DNA of 62,546 nt from Acidobacteriota bacterium (GTDB lineage: Bacteria; Acidobacteriota; CAIWXX01). The position numbers and the translations under genes were made by a program. Positions 53,162-62,422 of the stretch are shown piece after piece (position 1 is the first letter of the stretch; every line of letters starts with the position of its first letter). The notes beneath the pieces are model-generated. The model did not search any database and was not told the DNA's origin. It saw only the letters and a program-made list of their open reading frames with translations. The stretch is from contig JACPPM010000133.1 in the NCBI GenBank assembly GCA_016191015.1, forward strand, positions 1 through 62,546, written 5' to 3'.

Positions 53162-54423
53162 ATCAGCCTCGTCTTTCCAGTCAGCAGCTCCTGCATCATG
53201 CCCTGTTTGAGCGCGCGAGTCTTGGCCAGCCGGGCTTCGAGAGCCGCAATCTCGGCGTCCATGTCAGAGAGCACGACGGCGATGGCCTGTTGCTCCGCGA
53301 GCGAGGGGAGAGGAGCGAATACCTGTCCAAGCTCTGCCTGACCGATGTTTGCTCGAATCGCGCCTTGTCCTTTCGCGATAATCTGTGAACGAATGCCAGG
53401 TGAACGGAAGGCATAACCAGAGTAAGTCGCGTCGATACACGCGCATTCAGGCCGCCCCCGAATGACGAAGCCGCCAAACACGACCGTCTCATCATCCATG
53501 TAAACCGAGGCCAACCCAACTTCCTCTTGTGTCTCCGAGGTCCGGTTGAACAGTATGTCTCCGCGTCGCACGGCGAAGGAATCAATTGAGCTTCTCGGAA
53601 GCAAAACACGACCCGGGATATCGGAGCGACGGAGATGAGCCTTTGTGATCACCTCGAGAACATTGATAAATGGAACGCCTTTCCCATACGCGTGCTTGTC
53701 AGCATTGGCACCGTTCCGAAATTCCAAGAGCTCTGAGAGCCGTTTTACCTCCCACTCCCCACTGAAGCCCGGCAGGCGTTGCCGGCCGGTGAGGAGCTGC
53801 TGCATGGCGGCCTGTTTGAGGTCGCGCTTCTTGGCGATGAGCTTCTCCAGCGCCCCCAGTAGCGCATCCACATCCCCCAGCACGGCGGCGATGGCGCGCT
53901 GCTCGGGGAGAGGGGGAAATGCTACTCTCAGCTTCTGTACCGTGACCAAACTCATGCCCGCCTTCGCTCCGATATCAGTAGAGGCTCGAAAGAGCTTTTG
54001 CGGGTTTTCGGAAGCCAGCAAGTACGCCACAAATCTCCCGTCGCTCCGTGATGAATCAAACCGAACCAGGGCGATGTGCTGATTGATGTATGCCGGCTGC
54101 GGCACGTGCGAAGTAACGTAGCCAACGATGCCGATGTCGGCAGTAATCGAGACCAACACATCGTGTTCCTGCAGCTGCGTTCGGACCCCTTCCTTGGCTT
54201 CAGGCGGCAAGTTCACAGACTTGAGGTCTGTGAGATCAAGGTAGATCGACTCTCTCGAAAGATTTGTGATGCGGATGAAAGGCGAACCGCGGTCTGAATA
54301 AAACCCTGCCCATCCGCGTGATCCGCTCGTGACGAAAGGACCTAAGCTCCCGAGCGCTTTGACCTCCCACTCCTCCGGAATCACGCCCACCTCGGTCTGC
54401 TTGTAACCCACCTTTACTTCCAT
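53158..54423 (-). CDS. hsdS: Type I restriction specificity subunit
   Basis: Chooses the target sequence. The 421 residues contain two target recognition domains, each followed by a conserved coiled region: FPPLPEQRAIAAVLGDVDAL...LLTGRQRLPGF and PLPSLAEQQAIAVVLSDMDA...LLTGKTRLI. ATG 54423 (MEVKVGYKQTEVGVIPEEWE) overlaps hsdM by 10 bp; the longer upstream reading lacks homology and is shadow of hsdM. Two half-sites of different sequence would give a bipartite target; the target itself is not readable. Confidence 0.94.
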   Translation of the reverse strand: MEVKVGYKQTEVGVIPEEWEVKALGSLGPFVTSGSRGWAGFYSDRGSPFIRITNLSRESIYLDLTDLKSVNLPPEAKEGVRTQLQEHDVLVSITADIGIVGYVTSHVPQPAYINQHIALVRFDSSRSDGRFVAYLLASENPQKLFRASTDIGAKAGMSLVTVQKLRVAFPPLPEQRAIAAVLGDVDALLGALEKLIAKKRDLKQAAMQQLLTGRQRLPGFSGEWEVKRLSELLEFRNGANADKHAYGKGVPFINVLEVITKAHLRRSDIPGRVLLPRSSIDSFAVRRGDILFNRTSETQEEVGLASVYMDDETVVFGGFVIRGRPECACIDATYSGYAFRSPGIRSQIIAKGQGAIRANIGQAELGQVFAPLPSLAEQQAIAVVLSDMDAEIAALEARLAKTRALKQGMMQELLTGKTRLI

Positions 54424-56792
54424 ACCGCCCCCATCTTCTTGAGGTGTTCGTCCACGCGGGCGGCGAGGGTTTTCACTTCCTCGGTGAGCAGCGGCAGGGG
54501 GGTGGCGTAGCGGTCGGCCAGCTCTCGGATGCGGCTCGCGAGCGCTTGCGAGACGCGGTCCAATTCGCTCTGCACGTCGGCGGCGAGCTGCGCCAGCCAC
54601 TTGTCGTGCACCACGAGCGTTTTGATTTCGGCCTCGGTGAGCTGGCCGTACTTCGCGGCGACCTTGGCGTCGAGCGCCTTCTGCCCTTCCTTCACTCTCT
54701 TGCCGGCAGCGGCTTCCTCCTCAAAGAGGTCGAGGCATTCCTGCAGCAGCTCGCGCTCGTCATCGGCTTCGCGAAGGCAGGTCTTGACGCTGGCTTTGGC
54801 GAGCTTGCCCTTGTCAGTCCTGGCTTCGGCCAGCAGACCGTCCTCGCCACCGTGTTCTTCGTCGAGCTCCTCCAGGCGGCGAGTGACGGCGTCGCGATCA
54901 GCCTCCAGCTTCTCAACGGCCGATCGCTCGGCGGCGAAGTAGCGGGCGACGACGAGCTCCGATGGGATGAGGTCGAAGTTGGGCTTGCCGTCGATCACAC
55001 CCTTCCAGCCCTCTTGCACAAGCAGATAGACATCATCCTGCATCGTCGCTGCCCAGTAGTCCAGCAAGTGCTGATACACGTCGTAGGCGTCGATCAACCG
55101 GGCTTCGCCGAACGTCGTGAGCAGATCCTCGGAGAGCGCCTCGATCAGCGCCTTCGGGTGGTCGCCTTGAGCGATTTCGGCGAGGCGCGGGGCGTTGGCG
55201 GCCTTCCACCTTGCGAAGAGCGAGGTCACAGATTCGTTGAACGCGACGAACTCCTCGTGGCCGAAGATGGCTGCCTTGATCTCAGTAGCCGGCAGCTTCA
55301 GCCGGCTGTACCCCGGGCAACCCGCACACTCGAACAGAACGGGCCGCACGGAGGGGAATACCTGCCAATATCGGTCGAGCGCGTCGATATCGCGGTCCGG
55401 GATGCCTCCTCGCAAATGAGCGTCGATGTCCTGCAAGTCCTCGGGCTCGGTGCTGTCGATGTAGCGTGGCAGATTGAGATTGAAGTCGTTCTTCGGGTCG
55501 CTGATCTCCGAGAGCGGCACCACGCGGGAATAGCGAGGCACCTCGACCATTCGAGTGAACGTGTCCACGATCTTGTGGATGTCCTGCGCGCGCAGGCGGT
55601 TCTTGTTGCCATCCTTGATGAAGGCCTTGCTGGCCTCGATCATGAAAATGCCCTTGCGAGCATGTGCGTTTTCCTTATCCATGACGACGATGCACGCAGG
55701 AATGCCGGTGCCGTAGAAGAGGTTAGCGGGCAGACCGATGATGCCCTTGATGTAGCCGTGCTTGACGATTTCGCGACGAATGTCCGCTTCGGCATTGCCG
55801 CGAAAGAGCACCCCGTGCGGGAGAATGCACGCGCCCTTGCCCGTGCTCTTGAGGCAGGTCAGGATGTGAAGCAGGAAGGCGTAGTCGCCGTTCTTTCCGG
55901 GAGGGATGCCAAATTCGAAGCGCCGGAATTCATCTTCCGCAGGATGGAAGCCGTTGCTCCAGGCCTTGTTCGAAAACGGTGGATTGGCGACCACGAAATC
56001 GAAAGTCTTGAGGCGGCCGTCGGGGCCTTTGAAATGCGGGTTCGCGAGTGTGTTGTCTTTCCAGATACCCGCGGTGGCGCAGTCGTGAAGGATCGAGTTC
56101 ATCCGTGCGAGGGCCGCGGTGGCGTTGTCCATCTCTTGCCCATAAAGCGCCAGGTCGAGACCGGTACGGCTCTTGGCTTCGTCGTGCGCCTTGAGCAGCA
56201 GCGAACCGGAGCCGCAGGTGGGGTCGTGAATAGTCTGGCTCGATGACGTGGCATCGCCTACGCCGACGACCTTGGCCAGGACGCGCGAGACTTCGGCAGG
56301 CGTGTAGAACTGTCCCTTGCTCTTGCCCGACTCGGTGGCGAAGTGCCGCATCAGGTACTCATAGGCGTCGCCCAGCAGATCATCGCCCTCGGCACGGTTG
56401 CTACGGAAATCGAGAGCCGGGTTGTCGAAAATCGCCACAAGGTTGGAGAGGCGGTCCACCATCTCCTTGCCCTTGCCCAGCTTGTCGGCATCGTTGAAGT
56501 CGGCGACGTCGATCACGCCCCTGAGATCATTGGCCTCGGCGAGCTTCGCGATGATCTTGTTCATCTTGTCGCCGATTTCCTTGTCCCCCTTCAGCGTGAC
56601 CATGTCGGCGAACCCGCCGCCAGGAGGCACGTCGAGGAGCGCATTCGGCTGGCCCGCGTACTTGTCGGAGACGTACTTCACAAACAGCAGGACCAAGACG
56701 TAGTCCTTGTACTGCGAGGCATCCATGCCGCCACGAAGCTCATCGCAGCTCTTCCAGAGGGAGCTGTACAGCTCTGATTTCTTGAGAGGCAT
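54414..56792 (-). CDS. hsdM: Type I restriction methyltransferase subunit, long form
   Basis: N6-adenine methyltransferase of the type I system. The 792 residues begin with the HsdM N-terminal helical domain (SELYSSLWKSCDELRGGMDA), then motif I (DPTCGSGSLLLKAHD) and motif IV NPPF in FDFVVANPPFSNKAW. The last 250 residues are a charged coiled-coil extension (LEADRDAVTRRLEELDEEHG; ELLQECLDLFEEEAAAGKRV), longer than the classical 500-residue subunit. It is the first gene of the operon. Confidence 0.95.
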   Translation of the reverse strand: MPLKKSELYSSLWKSCDELRGGMDASQYKDYVLVLLFVKYVSDKYAGQPNALLDVPPGGGFADMVTLKGDKEIGDKMNKIIAKLAEANDLRGVIDVADFNDADKLGKGKEMVDRLSNLVAIFDNPALDFRSNRAEGDDLLGDAYEYLMRHFATESGKSKGQFYTPAEVSRVLAKVVGVGDATSSSQTIHDPTCGSGSLLLKAHDEAKSRTGLDLALYGQEMDNATAALARMNSILHDCATAGIWKDNTLANPHFKGPDGRLKTFDFVVANPPFSNKAWSNGFHPAEDEFRRFEFGIPPGKNGDYAFLLHILTCLKSTGKGACILPHGVLFRGNAEADIRREIVKHGYIKGIIGLPANLFYGTGIPACIVVMDKENAHARKGIFMIEASKAFIKDGNKNRLRAQDIHKIVDTFTRMVEVPRYSRVVPLSEISDPKNDFNLNLPRYIDSTEPEDLQDIDAHLRGGIPDRDIDALDRYWQVFPSVRPVLFECAGCPGYSRLKLPATEIKAAIFGHEEFVAFNESVTSLFARWKAANAPRLAEIAQGDHPKALIEALSEDLLTTFGEARLIDAYDVYQHLLDYWAATMQDDVYLLVQEGWKGVIDGKPNFDLIPSELVVARYFAAERSAVEKLEADRDAVTRRLEELDEEHGGEDGLLAEARTDKGKLAKASVKTCLREADDERELLQECLDLFEEEAAAGKRVKEGQKALDAKVAAKYGQLTEAEIKTLVVHDKWLAQLAADVQSELDRVSQALASRIRELADRYATPLPLLTEEVKTLAARVDEHLKKMGAVWK

Positions 56793-57384
56793 GGGTTACA
56801 ACGAGCGCTGGTCAAACATCGAGACGCCCTCAGCCAAGCGCCTGCGAGGCGTGTTGTTCCGAGCCCTCTGTGTTCGAACACCCTGACGCGCTAAAAACAA
56901 AAACTTTCCGAATGGATCTCCGGCGCTTCCACAGGTCGAACTGGTCAAGATCACTTCGAACATAGTCTGCGCCTCGATAGGTGTTGAGCGCAAGTCATAG
57001 CCCGCTGCCCAGGCCGCAGCATCGTTGGTGTTCAATGCCGTCGGGAAGATCGGACGGAGACACCTCCGAGGGCATTCGGGGGGTGTTGGGCGGTCAGTGC
57101 AGAAATGTTAGGAGACCAAGTGACAACCGAGCCACTGGCCAGACTGTCCATAACCCCTCAGAAAAGCAAGGGGTGACAATTTGGTCAGTCCGTGAGCGGT
57201 TTCTCGCGACTAGTTCTGCGCGTCCACGGTCGCTGGCGGCCCGCGCTCTGTAGCGACGGTCACGCTTTATCGATTGCGCACACAGCAGTATCGAACCATC
57301 AAGCGTTCGGCCTCGCTGACTGATTCTTGGTCGAACGGACCCAAGTCACTGGACAATCATGGCGAGCCGGCGCACACTTTGGGC
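56793..57384. other. Divergent intergenic region, hsdM and PIN gene
   Basis: 592 bp without a gene. A perfect 12-bp palindrome GTGTTCGAACAC at 56870-56881, 79 bp upstream of hsdM, is a candidate operator. Two further TTCGAA-like words (near 56936-56965) lie in the region. Nothing else is clear. Confidence 0.5.
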
Positions 57385-58200
57385 ATGAGTGGCTGCGTTG
57401 CCTACCTCGATACGAATGCGGTCAGTAACCTTGCGACCCGACAACCGTCAGCCGGGACCGCGCTCATCAAGGCTGTCCGGCAGAGGCGAATAGAGATCAT
57501 CACCTCCGTGGCGGTGATAGAGGAGCTGTGCGGGATAGCCTGCAAAAACTGGGAGCAATACTGTGACACCCTTGTGTATCTGTGGGAGGTGGCTCGCTGC
57601 AATCAGCTGCAAACGCATACCGATCTCATGAAAGAGGAGATTCGAGTCGGGCGGAAGCTGCGCGCCTTCGAACCATTCGAAACGTGGGACAAGATTCAGT
57701 ACATCCGTACAGCGAGTCGTGACCCTTCGTACGCGACTCGAGTTGCAGCGGATGTGCAGCAGTGGACGGAAAACTATAGACAGGAGGAAGAACGTCGGCG
57801 GAGCGAGGTCTTGTACCAAGGCGGACCAACCCTTGCTCGAGCGGTGACAGATTGGTGGCAAGCACATGAAGCTCAGATCGACGATTGGGCCACTGACCTT
57901 CTTCGCGCCGGCAGACAGCAACTCGCCCTTTCACCGGAGCAGACACAGTGGCCAGATCCAAAAGCCATTCCAACAGCCTGGCGCTTCGTGGCCTACAAGA
58001 TGGCACGAATCTACTTGAACGTCGGTGAAGGGAGGAGAATCGATGCCTCAGATACATACGACGCGTTTCATCACGCCTATGCCGGGTACGCTCAGATCAT
58101 GGTCTCCGACGACACGCGGCTATCGCAGACGTGGGCATTGATTCCGAATCAGGCATGTTCAGTCCTGACCCTCGACGCCTTCATCAAAACCTGCCTCTGA
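57385..58200 (+). CDS. Large PIN-domain protein
   Basis: A 271-residue protein from ATG 57385. It starts with YLDTNAVSNLATR, has EELCG, and ends with DASDTYDAFHHAYAGYAQIM then VSDDTRLSQ: the acidic residues of a PIN-type RNase (D, E, D, D). The middle 130 residues are a helical insertion (RSEVLYQGGPTLARAVTDWW), so it is twice the normal VapC length. No antitoxin gene is next to it. It is divergent from the restriction operon, so it may belong to the same defence block; inference. Confidence 0.83.
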   Translation: MSGCVAYLDTNAVSNLATRQPSAGTALIKAVRQRRIEIITSVAVIEELCGIACKNWEQYCDTLVYLWEVARCNQLQTHTDLMKEEIRVGRKLRAFEPFETWDKIQYIRTASRDPSYATRVAADVQQWTENYRQEEERRRSEVLYQGGPTLARAVTDWWQAHEAQIDDWATDLLRAGRQQLALSPEQTQWPDPKAIPTAWRFVAYKMARIYLNVGEGRRIDASDTYDAFHHAYAGYAQIMVSDDTRLSQTWALIPNQACSVLTLDAFIKTCL

Positions 58201-58556
58201 TCTCAGTCCCTCGACATCAAGTCTCTTTAATCGCCGGGCGGCAAGTGTTGGACAATGTTCCCACGTGTGTCTCCGCTCCGTCCCGCTCAGGCCACCCGGG
58301 GTTGCTGGTTCTGGCTGGCAGCAAGAACGCCGTGGTTCGTACCTCCGATGGCGCCCCGCCTACGACTCGGACCGCTGATCGGTCTGCGCCAGCCCGGCCA
58401 CCACCAGGCCACTCCGCTCACCCATTAGCCCGGGTCGGCCATACCACCAACTCACCAAGACACCACCAAGCCAATCCCCTCGCTCCTCGGTGCAGCTTGG
58501 TGCCTTGGAGTGTTGGTGGTTTGGACGGCAGTCCCGTCCGCCACGCGGCTGACGCG
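58201..58556. other. Intergenic region with palindromic repeat, type 3
   Basis: 356 bp between the PIN gene and the end of the M16 gene. No gene is visible. The element at 58442-58533 has arms ACCACCAACTCACCAAGACA and (inverse) CAAACCACCAACACTCCAAG, complementary with a few mismatches. It may also be the 3' end region of both convergent transcripts. Confidence 0.7.
58442..58533. repeat. Imperfect palindromic intergenic repeat, type 3
   Basis: Built from a CACCAAG word; left arm begins at 58442 and right arm ends at 58533 (GTTGGTGGTTTGG). It differs in sequence from types 1 and 2 but has the same design: two arms of about 30 bases with a loop. Confidence 0.75.
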
Positions 58557-61355
58557 CTATCGCGATCCGGCCGCCGCGACCGGCTGGCCGTCGGCGTCGA
58601 TGATGTGCAGCTCGCCGAAGTTCAGCGCGCGCACTCCCGCTTCGATCTTGGCGCGATCTCCGACCACGACCCAGACGATGCGGTCGGGGTGGAGCACCCG
58701 CTGCGCCGCCGCCTGGACGCGTTCGAGAGATAGCGAACGCACCGCGTGCGCGTACGTGTCGAAGTAGTCCGCCGCCAGGTGGAAACGCACCAGATCGGCC
58801 AGCGAGTCGGCCACGGCACTGTTGGTCTCCCACAGGCCTGGGAGACTGAGCGTCAAGTTGGCCTGAGACTTGGCCAGCTCTGCGGCTGTGATCGGGCGAT
58901 CGCCGACGATGGCGCGCAGCTCCTTCGCGATCTCCTGCAGCGACTCGGAGGTCTTGTCCGCCTGCACAGAACCGTACACGATGAACGGCCGCTGTCCGCG
59001 GGCGTCGACGAAGTAGGAGCCGGCGCCGTAGGACCAGTGCTTGTCTTCGCGCAGGTTCATGTTGATGCGGGAGACGAAGGCGCCGCCGAGGACATCGTTC
59101 ATCGTGTCCGTGGCGATCACGTCGGGATCATTCCGCGGAGGCGAGACATGGCCCGCGAACAACGCAGACTGCTGCGAACCCGGGCGATCGATCAGGTAGA
59201 CGGAGGCGGCCGGCTTCTGCTCGACCTCGCCGATGTTCTTCTTCGGAACATCGCCGGCGGTCCATCCGGCGAAGAGCTTCTCGATGCGGGGAAGGATCTC
59301 GTCTTTCGAGATGTCGCCGACGACGACCAGAGTGGCATTGTTCGGCTTGAACCAGGTGTTGTGGAACCCCACCAGAGTTTCCGGCTTCATTGAGGCGACC
59401 GAGGCCTCCGTGCCCGAGCCCGTCAGGGGCTGCCCGTAGGCATGATCGCCGCCGTAGAGGAGTGCAGGAAGGACCCTCCGGGCCATCGACCCGGGCGTCA
59501 CCTTCTCGCGCTGGATGCGTGCGATCCGTTGCTTCTGCAGCCGATCGAAATCGGCCTGGGGAAAGGCCGGGTTGAGGATGACGTCGGCGTAGAGCTTGAG
59601 CGCCTCGTCAAGCGTAGCCGTGAGCGCCGAGAGCGAGACGACAGAGGTGTCGACGGTGGAGGCGGTAGTCAGCGTGGCGCCCAGCCGATCTAGAGTGTCG
59701 CTGATCTGCAATGCGTTGCGCGTGCGGGTCCCTTCATCGAGCATCTCGAGCGCCAGGCTGGCGGTACCCTGCAGTCCGCCCTGGTCCGCCGCAAAACCCG
59801 CGTCGACCAGCAACTCGAGCTCGAGTGCCGGCACCCCGTCGCGGCGTGCCACCAGCACCTTCATTCCATTCGTCAGCGTGGCGGATTCGTAGGAGACGAA
59901 GCGCGGCTCGGGAGGCTGTGCCACCCCAGGCAGCGCGGAGCGATCGACCCCGCCATCGGAGCTGGCCAGCTCCGGGTATGGCGAGACAGTCAGAATGTAG
60001 ACACCGTCAGAGATCCACTTCGAAGCGGCCTGGCGAATCTCCTCGCGCGTCAGAGCCTCCTCGATCTCGAATCTCTTCTTGTAGAACGACGGATCGCCCG
60101 CGTAGACCATGTTGGAGGCGAGCACGTCGGAGGTGCCGCCGAAGCCTCCGATGCGCTCGACCCCTCGGATGAAATCCGCTCGATGCGCGCCCTTCGCCCT
60201 GATCATCTCGTCGGCGGTCGGGCCGCTTTTCAGGAGTCGCGCGATCTCTTCGTTGATCCCCCTCTCTACGGCGGCAGCATCGCCGCCTGGCTTGACGGTT
60301 GCTTGGATCATGAGCTGACTGCCGATCTCGCGCTCCCACACAAACGCCGTGACGTCCGTGGCGATCTGCTCGTCGTAGACGAGGCGTTTGTACAGTCGTG
60401 AAGTCTTGCCGGTGGAAAGGATGGAGCTGGCCAGGTCAAGTGCCACGGCCTCCCGCGAGCCGATCTCGGGCACATTCCAGACCATGTAGATGCGCCCCTG
60501 GGGCACGCGGTCCTGCACCGAGCTCCGATGCACGCCCGCCATCTTGGCCACCCAAACCTGCTGCTTCGCGATCGGCGGGCCCGGCGGGATGTCACCGAAG
60601 TAGGTCTCGACCTTCTCACGGATGGTCGCGACCGTCACGTCCCCGGCGATCGCCAGCACGGCGTTATTGGGGCCATAGTAGGTCCGAAACCACTCCTTCA
60701 CGTCGTCGAGCGAGGCGGCGTTGAGATCCTCCATCGCCCCGATCGTCGTCCAGCTATAGGGATGGCCCACGGGGTAGGTGTTCTCGGTGAGGAGCTGCCG
60801 CGCCACGCCGTAGGGCTGGTTCTCACCCTGCCGCTTTTCGTTCTGGACAACACCGCGCTGCTCGTCCAGCTTGGCCTGATCGATCGCCCCCAGCAGGTGT
60901 CCCATGCGATCCGATTCGAGGAACAGCGCCAGATCAAGGGCCGAGACCGGGACGTTCTGGAAATAATTTGTGCGGTCCGAGTTGGTGGTGCCATTGAGGT
61001 CTGTGGCGCCGACCTTCTCCATGGCGACGAAGTAGTCCGTGTTGTTGTGTTCGCTGCCGTTGAACATCAGATGTTCGAAGAGATGCGCGAACCCAGTCTT
61101 CCCCCGCCTCTCGTTTTTCGAACCGACGTGGTACCAGACGTTCACCGCTGCGATCGGCGCCTTGTGATCCTCGTGCACGAGGACGGTCAGTCCGTTGGTG
61201 AGGACGAATTGTTCGTAGGCAATCTCCGGTATCGTGGCGGTCGCCGCGGACGCCGGGGCGGACGCGCCCGATGCGGTCCCGGCCCAACCTGTGTTCGATG
61301 CGAGCGGCATCGCAAGAACCGCCCCCAACAGAACGAACCGACTCATCTTCTTCAT
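58557..61355 (-). CDS. M16 family zinc peptidase, two-domain
   Basis: A 932-residue secreted or periplasmic peptidase. Signal peptide (FVLLGAVLAMPLASNTGWAG) then a Gly/Ala/Ser-rich linker, first M16 half with HLFEHLMF (HxxEH) and a downstream acidic ligand, and a second M16 half lacking the motif (ALELELLVDAGFAADQGGLQ). This is the pitrilysin-type tandem. GGAGGAG precedes ATG 61355. The previous reading frame is non-coding before it. It is alone on its strand. Confidence 0.94.
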   Translation of the reverse strand: MKKMSRFVLLGAVLAMPLASNTGWAGTASGASAPASAATATIPEIAYEQFVLTNGLTVLVHEDHKAPIAAVNVWYHVGSKNERRGKTGFAHLFEHLMFNGSEHNNTDYFVAMEKVGATDLNGTTNSDRTNYFQNVPVSALDLALFLESDRMGHLLGAIDQAKLDEQRGVVQNEKRQGENQPYGVARQLLTENTYPVGHPYSWTTIGAMEDLNAASLDDVKEWFRTYYGPNNAVLAIAGDVTVATIREKVETYFGDIPPGPPIAKQQVWVAKMAGVHRSSVQDRVPQGRIYMVWNVPEIGSREAVALDLASSILSTGKTSRLYKRLVYDEQIATDVTAFVWEREIGSQLMIQATVKPGGDAAAVERGINEEIARLLKSGPTADEMIRAKGAHRADFIRGVERIGGFGGTSDVLASNMVYAGDPSFYKKRFEIEEALTREEIRQAASKWISDGVYILTVSPYPELASSDGGVDRSALPGVAQPPEPRFVSYESATLTNGMKVLVARRDGVPALELELLVDAGFAADQGGLQGTASLALEMLDEGTRTRNALQISDTLDRLGATLTTASTVDTSVVSLSALTATLDEALKLYADVILNPAFPQADFDRLQKQRIARIQREKVTPGSMARRVLPALLYGGDHAYGQPLTGSGTEASVASMKPETLVGFHNTWFKPNNATLVVVGDISKDEILPRIEKLFAGWTAGDVPKKNIGEVEQKPAASVYLIDRPGSQQSALFAGHVSPPRNDPDVIATDTMNDVLGGAFVSRINMNLREDKHWSYGAGSYFVDARGQRPFIVYGSVQADKTSESLQEIAKELRAIVGDRPITAAELAKSQANLTLSLPGLWETNSAVADSLADLVRFHLAADYFDTYAHAVRSLSLERVQAAAQRVLHPDRIVWVVVGDRAKIEAGVRALNFGELHIIDADGQPVAAAGSR

Positions 61356-61604
61356 GGCCTTGTCTCCTCCTCTTTCCCCCCGCCGTGCGTCAGGACATGA
61401 GCACGCCCGTCTTTGGTAACTCACAGCCGAACCGATCCGCAAACTGGATGATACCATCGAACGGCCCGTTCCGACCCACTTCGGACAGCGGTGGGTCTGA
61501 CATGGCGCCGAAAGATCCATGGGAATGGTGGGGCTGGATAGCGACGTCATGCCGAAGATCGTTGGCGACCAGGCGAGCCGCGTGATTGCCCCCCATTTCA
61601 GCCC

Positions 61605-61632
61605 TTGTGGATCATCTTTCGGTGTCTATAAT
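61605..61632 (+). promoter_or_regulatory. Promoter of the antitoxin-toxin pair
   Basis: TTGTGG (61605-61610), 16-bp spacer, TATAAT (61627-61632), 26 bp before the antitoxin ATG. Such operons are normally repressed by the antitoxin; no obvious operator palindrome is seen. Confidence 0.6.
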
Positions 61633-61658
61633 AGTCATGAGAAGATGGGAGGATCAGG

Positions 61659-61949
61659 ATGAGAAGCGCAGCCGTGGCGGAGCTCAAGGCGTCGTTGAGT
61701 CACTATCTGGCCAAGGTGAGGGCTGGAGAGGAGGTGCTCGTTACTGACAGAGGGACACCGATCGCAAGGATCGTCCCCGTTCCGCGATCGGGCAAGGTGG
61801 CCGAGCATCTGCGGAAGATGGAGAAAGAAGGCCTCATTGTGATCGGCCGTGGGGGGCTCCCGAAGGGGTTCTGGTCACATCGCAGGCCCTCTGATGCGAA
61901 AGGGAGCGTCCTGGCAGCGCTCATCCAAGAACGCCGTGAGGGGCGATGA
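61659..61949 (+). CDS. Phd/YefM-type antitoxin
   Basis: A 96-residue protein starting MRSAAVAELKASLSHYLAKV, with GEEVLVTDRGTPIARIVPVP: the beta-hairpin and helix of Phd-like antitoxins that bind DNA and neutralise a partner RNase. GGAGG precedes the ATG. It overlaps the VapC-like gene by four bases (ATGA). Confidence 0.92.
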   Translation: MRSAAVAELKASLSHYLAKVRAGEEVLVTDRGTPIARIVPVPRSGKVAEHLRKMEKEGLIVIGRGGLPKGFWSHRRPSDAKGSVLAALIQERREGR

Positions 61950-62422
61950 GGTTCTGGGACACATCAGCCGTGGTGCCCTTGTGCGTGAGCGAACCGGCGA
62001 CTCAACGTATCTCGCGTATCCTGAAGGAAGACGAGGCGATGGTGGTCTGGTGGGCATCGAGAGTCGAATGCGAATCGGCGCTCGCGCGTCGGGTTCGTGA
62101 AGGAAGCCTGGCCACTGCTGCAGTCCGGCAGGCGATGGTCATCCTTGATTCGCTGACGGACACGTGGAGTGAGGTTGAACCTGTGCCGGCGGTCCGATCT
62201 GCGGCCGAGAGGCTGTTGCGGGTGCATCCTATTCGGGCGGCAGATGCACTCCAATTGGCGGCGGCCCTTTTGTGGGCCGGGGGCTCACCCCGTGACCATG
62301 TCGTCGTCTGCCTCGATCATATCCTCAGGGACGCGGCTGCAAGGGAGGGCTTCACGCTTCTCCCGACAGAGACCGGGAGGGCCTCCCTCCCTAACGCGGC
62401 GGAGCCGCAACCAAGCAGGTAG
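61946..62422 (+). CDS. VapC-like PIN-domain toxin
   Basis: A 158-residue PIN RNase: acidic FWDTSAVVPLCV, SRVECESALARR, IRAADALQLAAALLWAGG and VVCLDHILRDAAAREGFTLL. These match the four-acid PIN site. It is coupled to the Phd-like antitoxin upstream. The last residues (NAAEPQPSR) are encoded by the start of the dispersed repeat copy at 62391, so the tail is atypical. Confidence 0.92.
   Translation: MRFWDTSAVVPLCVSEPATQRISRILKEDEAMVVWWASRVECESALARRVREGSLATAAVRQAMVILDSLTDTWSEVEPVPAVRSAAERLLRVHPIRAADALQLAAALLWAGGSPRDHVVVCLDHILRDAAAREGFTLLPTETGRASLPNAAEPQPSR

Noticed and set aside
54423-54600. Longer N-terminus of hsdS
   Set aside because: The extension overlaps the hsdM coding end and shows no homology; the ATG at 54423 follows the normal overlap design.
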